A stretch of 64,000 nt of DNA from positions 8,705,001-8,769,000 of the forward strand of contig JAYKKI010000016.1 of NCBI GenBank assembly GCA_039881145.1, given 5' to 3'. This document shows, piece by piece, positions 50,379 through 63,280 of this stretch. Made by a program: the position numbers and the translations under genes. Each line of letters begins with the position of its first letter. Position 1 is the first letter of the stretch. The notes under the pieces were generated by a model. That model saw nothing but the letters and a program-made list of their open reading frames with translations. It did no database searches and was not told the origin of the DNA. This DNA is from Druceiella hillmani (Eukaryota > Arthropoda > Insecta > Lepidoptera > Hepialidae).

Positions 50379-52879
50379 TTTTTTTTCATTGCCTTTATTT
50401 TCTCATGCCTTATCAGCCTTTATTTGTGGCTAGCCACAAGATATTCAACATTTCTTCGAAATATCCGATATTGTTATTGCGTATTGTACAAGTATTGCAA
50501 CATATAATAAGAAAATATTTATAAGATCATAAAATTCGATTATTTTAAATAAATTTGGGATTAAACTTTTACACCATCAGTTTTTTAACGACTAAAAACG
50601 AAATTTAAAATTTTGCTTTGCTTTTTGATAGTTTTTTAAACGACTTGTTTAATTTTTACTTACTCAAATATTATCGAACTATCCGAATTTTGCTTTATCA
50701 AATTAATTTTTTTTATTTACAGTTTTAGTTTTATCTTAATCCTATTGAAATTGTATAAAATATACTTATTAATAAAAATAACTTCAACGTAGTTTCACGT
50801 TATGATTCAATCATAATAATATGATAACATGAAATAAAAATTCGCAGTTATATATATATAATGCATTCCAAAACTTAATTAAACAATAAGAAAGAAAATA
50901 TGATTCAATTAATTATGAAACATATAATATGATGAAGACGGAAGTCACTTCTAAACCGAAAAATTTTTGATATTTCATATTATTAGTGTTAAATCTCATT
51001 GGTAAGTTGAGGAAAACATAAATTCTTGGTTCATGCCTTATGTAAATATAAGTCATTCACAATAAAATTTGTTAATTAATTCATATCTACTTTAGACTGA
51101 GTGCTAAGAGTTTGGATCAATTTCCCGTCTTTACTGACAAAAATTGTTATAAATTTTTGTTTTTACTTAATTTACTTAATGTATCTATAAACTCAACTAC
51201 CATTACGTTTAATTTAATTATGTCGCAAAACTAATTGGCAATGTCACGAGACTAGCGCGCTATAAATACTTTTAATTCACCGCCAGTTTTTTTTAGCTTA
51301 ATTAGTAATTATAATTCCTTTATTTTAACAAACTGACCCCAATTTATTATTCGATTAAGAAATTAAAAGGGAATATGTTTTCATTCCCTCTTTGTTTTCA
51401 TTATCTCGTAATTCAGGTCTAACAGAATGAAAACAACTTAACACTTAAGTATTCTTAAAAGAGTTATGAATAATTTTTTTTGTTATTTCGATTAATAAAA
51501 ATACATGAATATTTCAGTCGCTTAAATCTTTATATGGACGTATTTTAATTTTTATATTACGCCTTTCCAGCCTACTTATTACTGCATAGTACATTTATTA
51601 GTTATACGTCATATGATATGATAAGATATAGATCTCAAATGTTATTCTTTCATGTAAATATAATATTTTTATATGCCAATTGATGTAATTAATAAATGGT
51701 TCGGGCTATGCGAAAATAATGGAATTACAAGTGATCACAAACATAAATGGATATATGGAAAGACACAAAAAATAGTTTAGAAAAAAACTATCTGTTGATA
51801 AAAGGCGATTCGCATCCTTAATTTTCAGCATGAAACCTTGTAATTCTTAGGAATCTCAATAGTTTTGATTTAAAATGGAATTGGCTTAAAAAGTAGTTCA
51901 GCAAAGATACACAATTCTTGGCATTTAAATCCAGTACGTATTTTGATATTTTCTTTAAATCTTGTAATTAGTTGAAAATTGTACACGAAGCTTTTCGTAC
52001 TTATTTACTCAAGATGCATGCTTAAAAATTTATAGCTTTTGGTTGTATTTACATGCGGTCTGATTTTGTCTTTCTTTTGGATAAGTTCGAATGTAACCGT
52101 CGTATAATACTGAATGAAGTAGAAAACCTAATTTTCGATGTTACGCGCGATACCATTCTTTTCTTCTCTTAGAAACATATATGATTTTTTCACTTGAAAT
52201 ATATTTGAGTATTTAGTATTTAATCAAACTAATCATAAGCTAAGGAAGCCAATATCTCTTGTTTGATAAATTCGAATTATTTCGCTAACGAATATTATTT
52301 AGCTGTATATTATTTTGATGTTTAAATTTGGCTGTGATTTGTTCAGAAATTCTTGCCGAAAAAATTAAATTGGGTTTGAATTTTAATGACCATAGGTAGT
52401 ATTTTCTTTATTTGCAGTGGCAGACTTTTTAATCAATCCCACATTTACAGTACAATTTGAGAGAGAACGAATTGCACTTTGTCTTTCACTTCAACTTGTC
52501 TGAACCAACTCAATTAACGAATACACTGAACTGAAAGGCTAAATTAATTCTAACTTACTAAAGTTAATATTTGATGGCCTATTTAAAACAAATACATATC
52601 GTAGTTGCTTGTCGATTTTATTCACTAATTTCTCTCATTTATTGTTTTAGATTTTCAATTCTTATTATCTTGGACTTTCAACGGGAGGCAATAATAAAAC
52701 TATTCCAACTTTACATAAATTATTAGATACGATTTAAATTATGTGTAGCAGGCTTATAAATATGTAGCTGCACTTATTTCACCTACTAAGCGACAACACC
52801 CAAATATCGTAAAGTACAAAAACACTTTTGAATAATGGATCATAAAACCAATCCCGAATAATGGTAATAAAAGACAAAG

Positions 52880-53260
52880 CCAGCATATGGTAAACGGTGG
52901 CTTCAGCCCCATCCATCGCAACGCTTCGGTTCGAGCAGTGGAGCCATGACCCAGCCGACGCAAGGAGAGCTCTGCATCCTTTGACGGTCGGTATGGAAAT
53001 AGGAAGATTGCGGCCCCGCGCTTTGGTTCGAGCAGCGGAGTCATCACCCAACGCGATGCACGAAGAGGTCAGTTCCTTCGGCGGTTGGCAATGAAGTGGA
53101 AGGGCTGCAGCTTCGCGTATCGTAACGCCTTGGTTCAAACGACGAAGCCACAACCTTTGACGGCGAAATGGGAAGGGCGCCAGCGGTGGTATCATTTTGT
53201 TCAGCTCAGGGTGCCCGAAGCGGGGTTTCCGAGGTGTACGCTGTCTCGCTCAGCGATCGT
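52880..53260. repeat. GC-rich imperfect tandem repeat, about three units of ~100 bp
   Basis: GGTTCGAGCAG-GGAG-CAT recurs at 52928 and 53025 and, diverged, at 53132. TTGACGG-type blocks ending GAAG follow at about 52981, 53077 and 53157. GC content is far above the surrounding AT-rich DNA. Frames of 60-138 codons are open on both strands (for example 52779-53195, minus), but they shift between repeat units and show no known motif, so they are more likely a consequence of GC-rich composition than genes. The block lies in segment B at a place with no counterpart in A. It may be a minisatellite or a mobile-element remnant. Confidence 0.65.
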
Positions 53261-53544
53261 ACACTTCTATCTTGGTGTGCTGTCTCCAGTATTGTGTATT
53301 ACCGTCTCCGGGTTTTGTCAGAATTTGGTGTGTAAAAGGACGTGTTGCAATCATTAGTTTCATTCATAATTCGCTAATGTGGGTTTGATCACATTGCATT
53401 CTACTCCTTTCAGAAGTACTCGCTTTTGTCCTCATCTCAAATACATATATCTAAACTGAAGAGAAAACTGAAGATATGGTATAAATTATCCGTATAAATT
53501 TTATCCACAATTCTGCAAAGAGCAAAAAATTGGGGTAATCTTAA

Positions 53545-53898
53545 TCTTAACTAATATTATAAATGCAAAAGTGTAATTGTTGGTCCTTATTACTTGTGTC
53601 AAAGGAGCAACAGATCGCTTTAATTATAGCGGTTCGGGAAAATATATAGGCTATATAGGCGGGAAAATATATACATTATCCCGAGATTCTTATTTGAAAC
53701 TTGAAAATCATACAAACATAATAATGAAGGAACAACGCAACGTAAATTAACAACAGAATTCCGCCCGTTTATTTTTAATTTAGATTAAAATTTGTGTCCT
53801 TTTATTGTCATATGTATTATAATGTTACTGTAAAAATATTAATTATTATTATAATTTAATTTCCGTTAAATGCGAGCTAAGTTACGAATAAAAGCTAG
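53545..53898 (+). mobile_element. Short non-autonomous Helitron, apparently complete
   Basis: The left end is TC after an A (TCTTAACTAATATTATAAAT). The right end is GCGAGCTAAG, ACGAATAAAAGCTAG, then a host T, matching the Helitron rule of insertion between A and T and a CTRR terminus. The length is 354 bp with no coding capacity, so rolling-circle helicase would have to come from elsewhere. The usual GC hairpin before the 3' end is degenerate. The first ~110 bp match 6959-7070 in segment A with similar flanks. Confidence 0.65.
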
Positions 53899-53899
53899 T

Positions 53900-56800
53900 A
53901 TTTATTTTTTTTCACGGCATCACTCATGTAGACTACCTAATACTAGCTTTGCTAGTGTTTACTCTATGTTAAAATTTAAGCTGTCGGGAAAGTTGGTTTA
54001 TTTATTTGAGTTCACTCATGCTGGGTCTAAACGAATTAAAGACTGAAGACTCTTCAAAATTTATTTAATTTTTTAATCGGTGGAAAGACAAATCGTGTTA
54101 TTACTTTTGTTCTAACTGGGTACTCAATATTACTTTAATACTTAATTAAATTTTATTCAAAGGCGATGAGTACAGTTTTCCATTTGATATTTATAATATA
54201 TTTATATGTAATAAAATATTATGGTAAGATTGCACACTTAACCTGTTATAAAATCGAGTATCACTTAGATTGTTCAAATTAAATTTGATTACTCCCTTGA
54301 TAAATTTAGTTTTCAAACGAAAAACTATTATGTGAAAGAACATATTAAATATTGTTTTGTTGCTAAATATTTTTGGAACTTCCAAAGATTTTATGGAATT
54401 TCAAAATAATTTTATTTTTCTATTAATATATTTTTTAAATATATAATGCTGTATTAAGACTTTATTGGATTAAGACGTATCTTACTGGTTTTATAGTCAC
54501 CTTTATGGACCGAGTAACAAATTTAAGGGGACATTATCAGCGAACGTTCATTAGTATAAGAAGTTCTATAAGTTCTATAATTTTGAATGTATTTACATAT
54601 TAGAATATAAACAATATCTATATAAGAATACATATGTAAATATATAAATCTGTATTAATAATCGGGAATGACATTTTATAAATATTATGTTGTATACTCG
54701 TCTATGTAACTTACCTATGGAACTTTTACTGAATACTTATAAACTTAAAATTTAAATACAAAGATAATGCTAATAATTTTAGCTAGAAAATGAAGAAAAA
54801 TTGTAGGGGAAAATCTAGTCCATAAAGTCAGAAAGCCTAACTAAAAAAAATCGATCGGTAAATTTAACTAATATGGTTCAAAAACCAAAATTTGATTTTT
54901 AAACATAAGGACAAACTGTGACGGATAATGTTTTTGCAATCGATTAGAATTACACGTTTTCAATAAACAGAAAAATAAATATTATGATATTAAGACCTCA
55001 TAGGTAAAATTAAGTGTAAACAAATTTAGCCAACATAGAGCTAGAAACTTGCACTAATGTAGAAATTATTGAACATGGCAAAGAAAGTAAGTAAAATTAT
55101 GTAAATGAACCAAGTGGAGAACTTGACTTTTGAATATCATCACAGTATGTTCATTAAATCCAAGATCACCTTGAAAGGTCTATTAGATATTATTAGATCT
55201 ATAGATTTAAAACGAAGGTAATGAAGATTGAAAACATTTTGGAAGCTTTTATTTATTCAATTGGGATAAAACTTGGCATTAAAATAGATTAGAGCAAAAC
55301 CTGGAATAAGTTTATATATAAATAAAATTTCAATACCATTTAGGTTCAATACATTCAAAGTTGCAGCGGTTCAAAGTCTAAAAAACGTTAAACAATACTA
55401 CATAAGTCATGTTTGTTAAAACAATATACAGAACTAATGGGAAAAGATAAAAACAACCTAAATATTATTTCAACCTATGCGCTTTTAATATTTACGACAT
55501 ATCTATACAGTGTTACTCATACAGAAATTTCTATATTATACATTCATTTCTATATTATAGAATGTTCATCACGAAACATCTTCCTAAGAAAATAATTAAT
55601 ATTTATGGAGGGTAACTTCTTCAGTGAAGATAGACGTCACGCTCCGAGACTAAAACGGCCGCGTTATGTTTAATGTTATTATCTCATTAAGGCCACCTTT
55701 ATACTATGTATTGACTTCGTTAACAAATAACAGAACAATGACACAAAAAAAGTAAAAGTCAGTAAAACACTCAGTTTATACAAACTTGGACTCTTGTGTA
55801 GGAGAATGAAAGAACTGCCGGTAATATCAGCTAATTGACAATTGTGATGTATTAGAGTGTACAAATGTATAAAAAGTAGCTTCTGTTAATTTTGCAGTTT
55901 TTAACTTGCCCTTATATTTATTTGTGTCATATTTATAGCCTTCTTTAAGAACATTCGTAATATGGTCATGTTAGGTTTATGGACGTTTAGTCGTAACTAA
56001 TCTTACCCAAGAAAATTTATGATTAGGAGAAACCATTTGAAATTGGCTGAAAAAGATGTCACACCTAAATACAGTTTTCATAAAAGGGGTTCACGTATAA
56101 TTGATGCTTAAGTTAAAAGTCTTAAAAGAAATATTTTAATTACATATATAGTGAGGTTACATATATACATATATTACATTATTATATTACATATATTAGG
56201 ATACTATATATGTATATATAGTATCCTTTAATAGACCTAATAATGAAGGACTGAAAAAACCTTTTTCATAACTTTATATAGTATTTCTCCACAAATCTAC
56301 AAAAATGTGCATGTATACATACACACACACACACATATGTAATACTTTTTGTACTCTGTATGTAAATACATTCACAACTAAACAGAAGGATTGCTACATT
56401 TCAAGTTTAAAGGAAGGAGATTTTTCATAACTTTTAGCATTAAGTAATTTCAAAAGAATTTTACTAATGAATACGTATTATTATAGACGTATACTAATGA
56501 ATCTTCCACGATAATGTGTTGTTAAATTTATTATTTCGTCCATTAAGTGACTTCAAAACAAATGACGTTATTTACACCAATTACAGTTATTGCGTTATCC
56601 AAAATGAACGAAAAAAGTAATAAAATTATTTTGCAATTCGACAAAAAGTTTAGTTGTCTCAAAATGCTTTATTATACATACCTAAAATATTTTAAAACGA
56701 AATATTTTTTCGTTTGACGACTGAATTTATACAGTTAGTATTTAAATCAAAATTTGAACAATTAATTCGATATTCTTTTTTATGAAAGTTTAAGTGTCGA

Positions 56801-57650
56801 TAAATCTTATCATAATGGTATTTTTCAAATCTTTTTTTTAATCGAAAATATTTTAAGTATTGCTGGAAGCATTTTATTACAAATACTTTTTATATGTACT
56901 TCACAGCATGCAAAATACAATTTACGGAGGAGGAGAAAATATAATTTATTATTAAATTCTAAAAAAAATACGTCTGATGAAAAAAATTATATTATCTTGG
57001 GTAAATTTGAATAAAAATTCAATAATTTTTTAATTATGTTTTTATCGAACTGGGAATATTTTCAGTTTAAATTTTTTAGCTACATTAGCGAATATGTTCT
57101 AAACATTGATTAAAGATGAAACCAGTTAATGAGTTTTATTAACAATTTCTTCATTAAAGTTACAAAACTGAAGGTGATAAAAAGTTAACGGCAATAATTT
57201 CAGTTTTGATTACAAATAAGTAAACAGAAATGTTTTAATTTAGCAGCGAATTTGTAAAATATGACGACAAGAAATAAATAAATTATACTAAAAAACTTTT
57301 CCCCATTGGTATCATTATTCAGTCAATGATAATTCACAGCTTTATTTTTATATAAAATTGATATATCTGTTATTAAATTTATTTAAAAAGTATGAAAAGG
57401 CAAATTCACAACGACGGTGTAGCAAACTTTTCAGACGTAATGAAGCAAACCTTTCTCGCAACAATTTGCATCTGGGTCACGATCTCGTAAAGTTTTAGTT
57501 TTTTTGAATAATTTATTACACTCTACCAAAGTTTGTTAGCAGTTGTTGATCCGTGCCTATTCGCTTGCGTCAAATGCAACTGTTTCAAAGGGAAATCAAA
57601 ACTACCTGTAATGTTTGCTAGATTGGGGACATCCTTCATCGTTCCATTTT
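53900..57650. other. Unassigned AT-rich part of segment B
   Basis: No gene was recognised. Frames at 54191-54385 (minus), 55413-55595 (plus) and 55679-55864 (minus) are 60-64 codons with no motif I know. A short CA run lies at 56319-56336. Confidence 0.5.
56198..56227. repeat. Perfect 13-bp inverted repeat, 4-nt loop
   Basis: AGGATACTATATA (56198-56210) is complementary to 56215-56227 around TGTA, within a TA-rich stretch. Confidence 0.75.
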
Positions 57651-57662
57651 GTATTTATATAC

Positions 57663-57665
<3 letters not shown>

Positions 57666-57711
<46 letters not shown>
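57666..57711. repeat. (TA)n microsatellite
   Basis: An uninterrupted TA run of about 22 units. Confidence 0.95.
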
Positions 57712-57713
<2 letters not shown>

Positions 57714-60539
57714 TCGAGATCTTCTCTACACACCAATCTAATAAATTCCCGAAGTTTTTGGTTTTTCTTTTATTTGTTCATAGAATATTAAATACTAATA
57801 AAATAAACATGCCCTTAACTTTTTATTAGCGCCTTGTCCGAAAAGTATCCAGTGTGTTAAATTCGCCTAAGGTACTTGCAAAAGCAAGAGTCATACTAAG
57901 CAGTTCATCCAGAAGCCAAGCTCTTTATTGATCAAATTTTACTAACAAGATGGGAATGATTGTTAGTAAAATATACAGCGCTTAATACAGGTACTCGTTT
58001 TGTTGTACGATCAACTGCTTGTTACGTCTATAGGTATATCAAGAAAATATTATTATTATTATACCTTTTTCATTGGTTAGGATAACCGATCAATTAGCTC
58101 TAGTTACCAAGTCGAACCGTATATAACACCGTTACGCAACCAACCACTGACATTTGTCACACAGCAGCCACAGAGTATAAAACATATATGCTTTCATCTG
58201 TAAGCGTGTGCAGTGCATAAGTGCAGTTATAATCGTGGTTTGACGGAAAACGAAGAGAAAATTATTGATTAGCTATAAGAACTATATATGGAGTCATTCA
58301 AAAATTGGAAAATTTCAAATTGTAATAATTTTTCAATAGTGTGTTGAGTATTACTTTGAGCTTATAAGAATTCAAAAATGATTTGTTTTAGCATTTTTTA
58401 ATCTTGAACCTTCGAACCATAAAATTGGACACAATGAAAAAGCATATGAATGCGCATTTGTCTCGGTAGTCATGATGTATATAATATATTAAATATTCAC
58501 GCTCTTATACATTTCTGAAATATATACTGCACTATAAGTTTACAGTACTCCTAAAAAGTTATAGTATACTTACTTATATTACTTAAATGCTTATATTTGT
58601 CTAAATAATTACGTTATCGCCATTGTACGAATTTTACTCCTACTGTTTAATTTTAGAGGAATTGGGTTGGTGCTGACAGTTATATTTGTCTTTTGCAATT
58701 TCGTAAGCGATAGAGCCATGAGGATGCGTCATGATTATGAATCAGTATCGGCACAAAATAAGGAAAATACCGACAACTCAGGACAACCACTAGAATGCAT
58801 GGTACAGAAAAATATTTGGTAGTTATAGTTAGTTTTACCAATCAAATTGGTGCGTGCAGTTAGCATTTATATATGCCGTAATGATTATATATTTTTGTGC
58901 GAATAGCTGTCTGCAGTGTGGATGAAGGTAACTATAATAGCTCTAAATATAATGAAATTTAGATAACGATATTCCTAGGATTTGGCTAAAAAATTGAATG
59001 ATTTCAACTGTTTTCGTCCAGAACTAAAGAAGAGGGAAAAACACGCTCAGAGGCCTATAGGCAAACTTGAGCACAGGCATACACGGACACTTGCACCAAC
59101 ACACAAACGTTTTATTTAATTTGATATCATTAAAAACAACGTAAATTTAAAACTTTATGTAGACTTTAAACATAAGAAGAAAAAGGGAAGCAATCAGCGA
59201 AAATATTATATTGGTCCCGGAAAATTGCACATTAAATTCATTTCTACGACATCGTCGATACATTAAGTCCAAATAATTTAACATAATCTTGTTTAAACAG
59301 ATAAATAAAATACAACTATTCTTTAATTTTAGTTTTCAAATTTATTTATATTATAGGTTTTTTCATAATTGTTTCAAAACGCAAGTGTTTCCGAATGCAA
59401 GAGTTTTTCTGTTATTTCAAAAATATTTTAGAAATTTTTTTGGTCGGACGTTTATTTAACAAAATATATCTATAAAGTCGTAAAAGGTTAGTTACCTTAA
59501 AGTTTTATTCAATCATGAGTAGAATATTATTAAAAATTATTCAATATAAAATTATGTTATCCCGATATACCAAACGAATTTATGTTTTAAAATTGTTCTT
59601 GGTAAAACATTTTAAAATGTTTCTTGAACGAAATTTAAATTCGTCTACATGTTCCTTTTTTAATTATTTGTAGTTAAAATTAAATTAAATAATATATAAT
59701 GAAAACCGTTTTAAAATAATAAAATACTTAATATGTTTTATTCTACAAATATAAAAGAAGAAATTGTCGTATTATTAACAATTTTAAACGAATTTGGAAA
59801 ATTTATTCCTAATTTTCTTACACTTCATGTAAATTTTCTTTTCCTTTTGATTGAAGGACTTGAAATTAGAAAGTTTTCAACCTTAATTTAGAAGTATCCT
59901 TAAATAATGTTTTGTTTAGACAGAATTTGTCGTAAGCCTTAAGTCAATTTTGAAGAAAACATTCATCGCTTTACGATCTTAAAGGAAATTGTTTAGAATT
60001 TTCTGGTATTTAAAATCTTACATCTGTGATACAAAATTAATAGCATTACGCTGCGAGTTTCTCTTGGTTAAGTTTAAAATAAATTGACAAAAATTATACA
60101 TTTTACTATAATTGTGAATTGAAATGCAATATTATGAGATATTCATATGTCATAGAAAATATATACGAGAGTTACTTTTACATAAATTAAAATTAAAAAT
60201 TACTGGCCAATTCTGCGTACCCAAATAGTAGCGGAGAAATTTACAAATGTACACGATATATTTAAAATAAAGGGAGATTCTTTATTTTTATAATATTTTA
60301 AATCACTATTAGCCAAATAACCATAAGAAATAAACTATCATTACAGTTATACCCATTAATATGAGAGAGCCTCTTCCTTCTCTATTAAATATGGTATTTG
60401 CATATTATACACAAAGAGATATTCTCTATTTAAAATTTTTCAACAACATCTGATCGGATACATCGATTTGAATACAAAATATATGCAATTGTTCATATTA
60501 CACCATCGTGGTACCCCGTGATTTTGATAAAGCATATTT

Positions 60540-61675
60540 TATGATTTTATTTTAATTAGAGATTTATTTTATACTGTCTATATTATATCGTTTCATATTA
60601 TCTCATAATATTAATGGAGTTATTCAAATATGGTCTTTAATGTAGCCATAATACTTTAATATTAAGGTGGTTAATTGATTAAAGTTTGGCGTTATCTAGC
60701 AACATAAATAAAAACTTTCAAAGAATATGGCTAAGGTAAAGCTCTAGAAACGATCGATATCGAATGATTTCGATGCACAATAAATAGGTTACGTAAATTA
60801 CGGTACCCATTATAGTTTCGCCAGTTATTTCCAAAAAACATTTAATTATAATAATAAATTAAAAAATATAATGCAAATTTTATTTTCTTATTCTGTCACC
60901 AATATCAATCGTAATATGATTTCTAATCAAGTAATTATTAATCAAGTTAAGATTTTGGTGAGGTTAAAAATACCATAGTTACAAAATGACCAAACATAAA
61001 TCCATGTTTTCTAATTTGGTTTTAAATTTAAAGGTTATTTTCACATTGTGTGATGTATCAATCTGCAAAACTTAAGTGCGCTTAATCGTATCAGACTCGT
61101 AACAATTGTTTAACGATACACAATTATAAATTTATTCAAAATTTGATAACTGGAGGGACATTTTTTTGTGTACTTTCCTAAATTTTGTTTTTGTTTGCAA
61201 TGCTAAAGTCATTCGACTTTTATAATGTTTTATGTGTCTTCATATGATAGTTTCACATAAATTGCAAATATAAAATAACATTTTGATGCGTACTTGAGTC
61301 GACAAAATCATCTAGATTTTCCGAAGTGTGAGCATATATTCATCTGTTAATTCAAAACTTATCATAGATGCAACAGACTTGCATTATATTTTAGTGGTCA
61401 GGGATTTCACTACAAATCCAGCAATATGTATTGCAGGATACGTTACAAGTTCCTATAAAGTTACGAGAGGAGAATGCATGCAACATAGGAAAATTTTCTA
61501 TTTATATGGCACTGCCCGTGTTAGCAACATAAGTTCATTTTGTATTATAGTCTGTTTACCGGATTGCTATTCGCACTCCCGTGTGCAAGAATATCAAAAA
61601 AACATTTACTATAAATGATCATGTTTTGTAGAAAAAGAGGTAAATTAAATTGTTGGTCTGCAGCAATTAAAAATT
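60540..61675. other. Unassigned sequence
   Basis: A 96-codon plus-strand frame (61328-61618) begins at GTG and resembles nothing I know. No other structure was seen. Confidence 0.45.
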
Positions 61676-62860
61676 AACAGCGTAAAGTCCGAGTAGTCGG
61701 TACCCGAAGTTTATTAATAAAAAATTTGCTTGAGAATCAAAATATTAATTTCAAACAGAAAAAGACAGATTCTCATAACTAAAGGTTTAGGCCGGCAGTA
61801 CCTATGTAGTTTTGTGGATATTCACGATGTAACTTCCATCGGTCCTTTTAAGGGCGCAAAAACAAAGAGTTTCAAGGAGCTCCGTAACCTTGTGTATACG
61901 GCTCTCCAGGGATCCAAGGTACTTGCACGAGTAACAAAATTATGGAAATGGGAGTAACTAGTACGCTTATCCTCTCTATTATAGTTACACAGGGTGTCGG
62001 TGAAAGTCACTTGGTAGGCCTCAAATGTCACCCAATTAGTTTCGTTGTTCTTAGCGCGCTGGTAGTTATACCTTTTTGTTCTAAACTGAAGGACCTCTAG
62101 GATGCTGTTCCACCAGGGATTATTATTGAGTGGACGTGGTCGTATCGTGCCTATTTCGTTTTCGACACTGATGATCGCCCTACCTTAAAACGCAACAGCT
62201 ATATTATGAGGAAAATTTAAGCGTTTAAGGAGTATAATGATAAAGTGTGTGTTTGAGACTCAAATTACTAACTTGAAAGCAGCAAATCCATATATATCAT
62301 GATTTAAGTATCCAATACCCTCATAGCGTTAAGGCTGGGAAATTGGAACCCGGAGTTTAGTGGCTGAGTATCTCATTGAAATCCACAATACTAACTCAAA
62401 AACAAAAAAATCCTGAAGTTTCACGGTTTAAGCAGGCTGTGTCTCTACAGCGTCTAAACTGAGAAATTGGAAGCGAGAGTTTAGTGGCAGAGCTTTTTCT
62501 TAAGACCCATAATATTTACTTAAAAACTACATAGCCTCAGTTCTCGCGATTTAAGTGGTCATTACCTCTACAGTATCAACATATTGGAGTAGAAACCTCG
62601 AGTACAGAAGCAATATTAATTTAAAAACAAGAGATCCTCAAGTTTTAGGCAGACATTACACTTGTAGCATCGGGATTGATGAGTTAGAATCTGGAGTTTA
62701 ATAGCAGAAACTCTGCTTGAGACCCACAATTCTATTTTAAAAATAGCAGCACATCAAGCCTCATGGATTAGGTAGGCAGTACCTCTGCATCGTGACTGAG
62801 GAGTTGAAAGCCAGAGTTCAATGACAGTTTAGCTGTTTTGAGTCAAATAGTAACAGATTC
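61676..62860. repeat. 122-bp satellite array interrupted by a retrotransposon fragment
   Basis: The GAGTTTAGTGGCAG-like core falls at 62353, 62477, 62600, 62694 and 62814 (spacings 124, 123, 94 and 120 bp), with one partial unit to the left at about 62215-62330 and one at 61676-61815 (core at 61706). The unit also contains TTGAGACCCACAAT, ACTTAAAAAC, GATTTAAG and GGCAGTACCTCT. The array is split between 61815 and about 62200 by an R1-like fragment. No open frame runs through the units. Confidence 0.85.
61822..62187 (-). pseudogene. R1/Jockey-superfamily non-LTR retrotransposon fragment (endonuclease-RT linker)
   Basis: The minus strand is open for about 120 codons, ending at TGA (61824-61822), with no proper ATG start. 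The translation includes IRPRPLNNPWWNSILEVLQF, then YNYQRAKNN and later SHFHNFVTRASTLDPWRAVY. This matches the linker between endonuclease and reverse transcriptase in R1/I/Jockey-type elements: PWWN, basic helices ending RYxRAK, then a W/F-xxF segment and DPW followed by Y. In an intact element this joins DNA nicking to reverse transcription. Neither flanking domain is present, so the piece is 5' and 3' truncated. It sits inside a satellite array. The overlapping plus-strand frame is a shadow. Confidence 0.8.
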
Positions 62861-63280
62861 ATACGTTTATATTTAAGACTAAATACGTAGATCAAATCCG
62901 TTTTATCGTGCGTAAAAATAAAAATTTCGTGCACTCACACTCATATTTATAATAAAAATAGGAATACAGATAAACATAGGAAGCAAGGTCTTCCTAAAGC
63001 TTTTAAATCGTACATTTTTACTGAACTTACCATTGAGGTATTTTTTTGAAAATTATGTCTCAAAGCAAGCAAAATTAGATATTTTTTAATTTCCTATGAA
63101 TTTTTTTTAACCATGACTGCAAGAATAAATTAAAATTTATTATGAATATTCAAGCTTATTTGTTTAATATAAAGCTTTTTTAAGCATACATGCTTTATAT
63201 TAGATATTGCTGGTTTCAGTTTCCTACATGTTTCTTACAATATCAATTTTGACTTCCCTTTCATGCTTTAACGGGTTTAA

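Larger units (their letters stand above)
49220..60540. repeat. Segment B of the large diverged direct duplication
   Basis: This is the partner of 2010-15130 (anchor pairs given there). Detectable homology runs from about 49281 (CATCAGACTCAGAACGAAG) to about 60530 (GGATACATCGATTTGAATAC matching 15057-15077). B contains a GC-rich tandem repeat (52.9-53.3 kb) and several microsatellites not seen at the matching positions in A, while A contains the 214-bp insert at 3265 that B lacks. No ATG frame is conserved between copies. The stretch 53.9-57.65 kb could not be matched to A by eye and holds no recognised gene. Confidence 0.8.

Noticed and set aside
52928..52940. GGTTCGA in the GC-rich repeat as a tRNA box B
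   Set aside because: No complementary T stem or box A at the right distance, so no cloverleaf forms.
52779..53195. 138-codon minus-strand frame, the longest in the window
   Set aside because: It overlaps a GC-rich imperfect tandem repeat, other long frames are open on both strands there, it shifts frame between repeat units and no domain is visible.
58718..58822. 34-codon ATG frame in the best conserved A/B block
   Set aside because: The segment A counterpart reaches a stop after eight codons and indels break the frame, so coding conservation is not supported.
61328..61618. 96-codon plus-strand frame
   Set aside because: It starts at GTG, resembles no known protein and has no supporting splice or promoter signals.
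61730..61957. 75-codon plus-strand frame
   Set aside because: It is antisense to the R1-like fragment, which explains it, and runs into the satellite.
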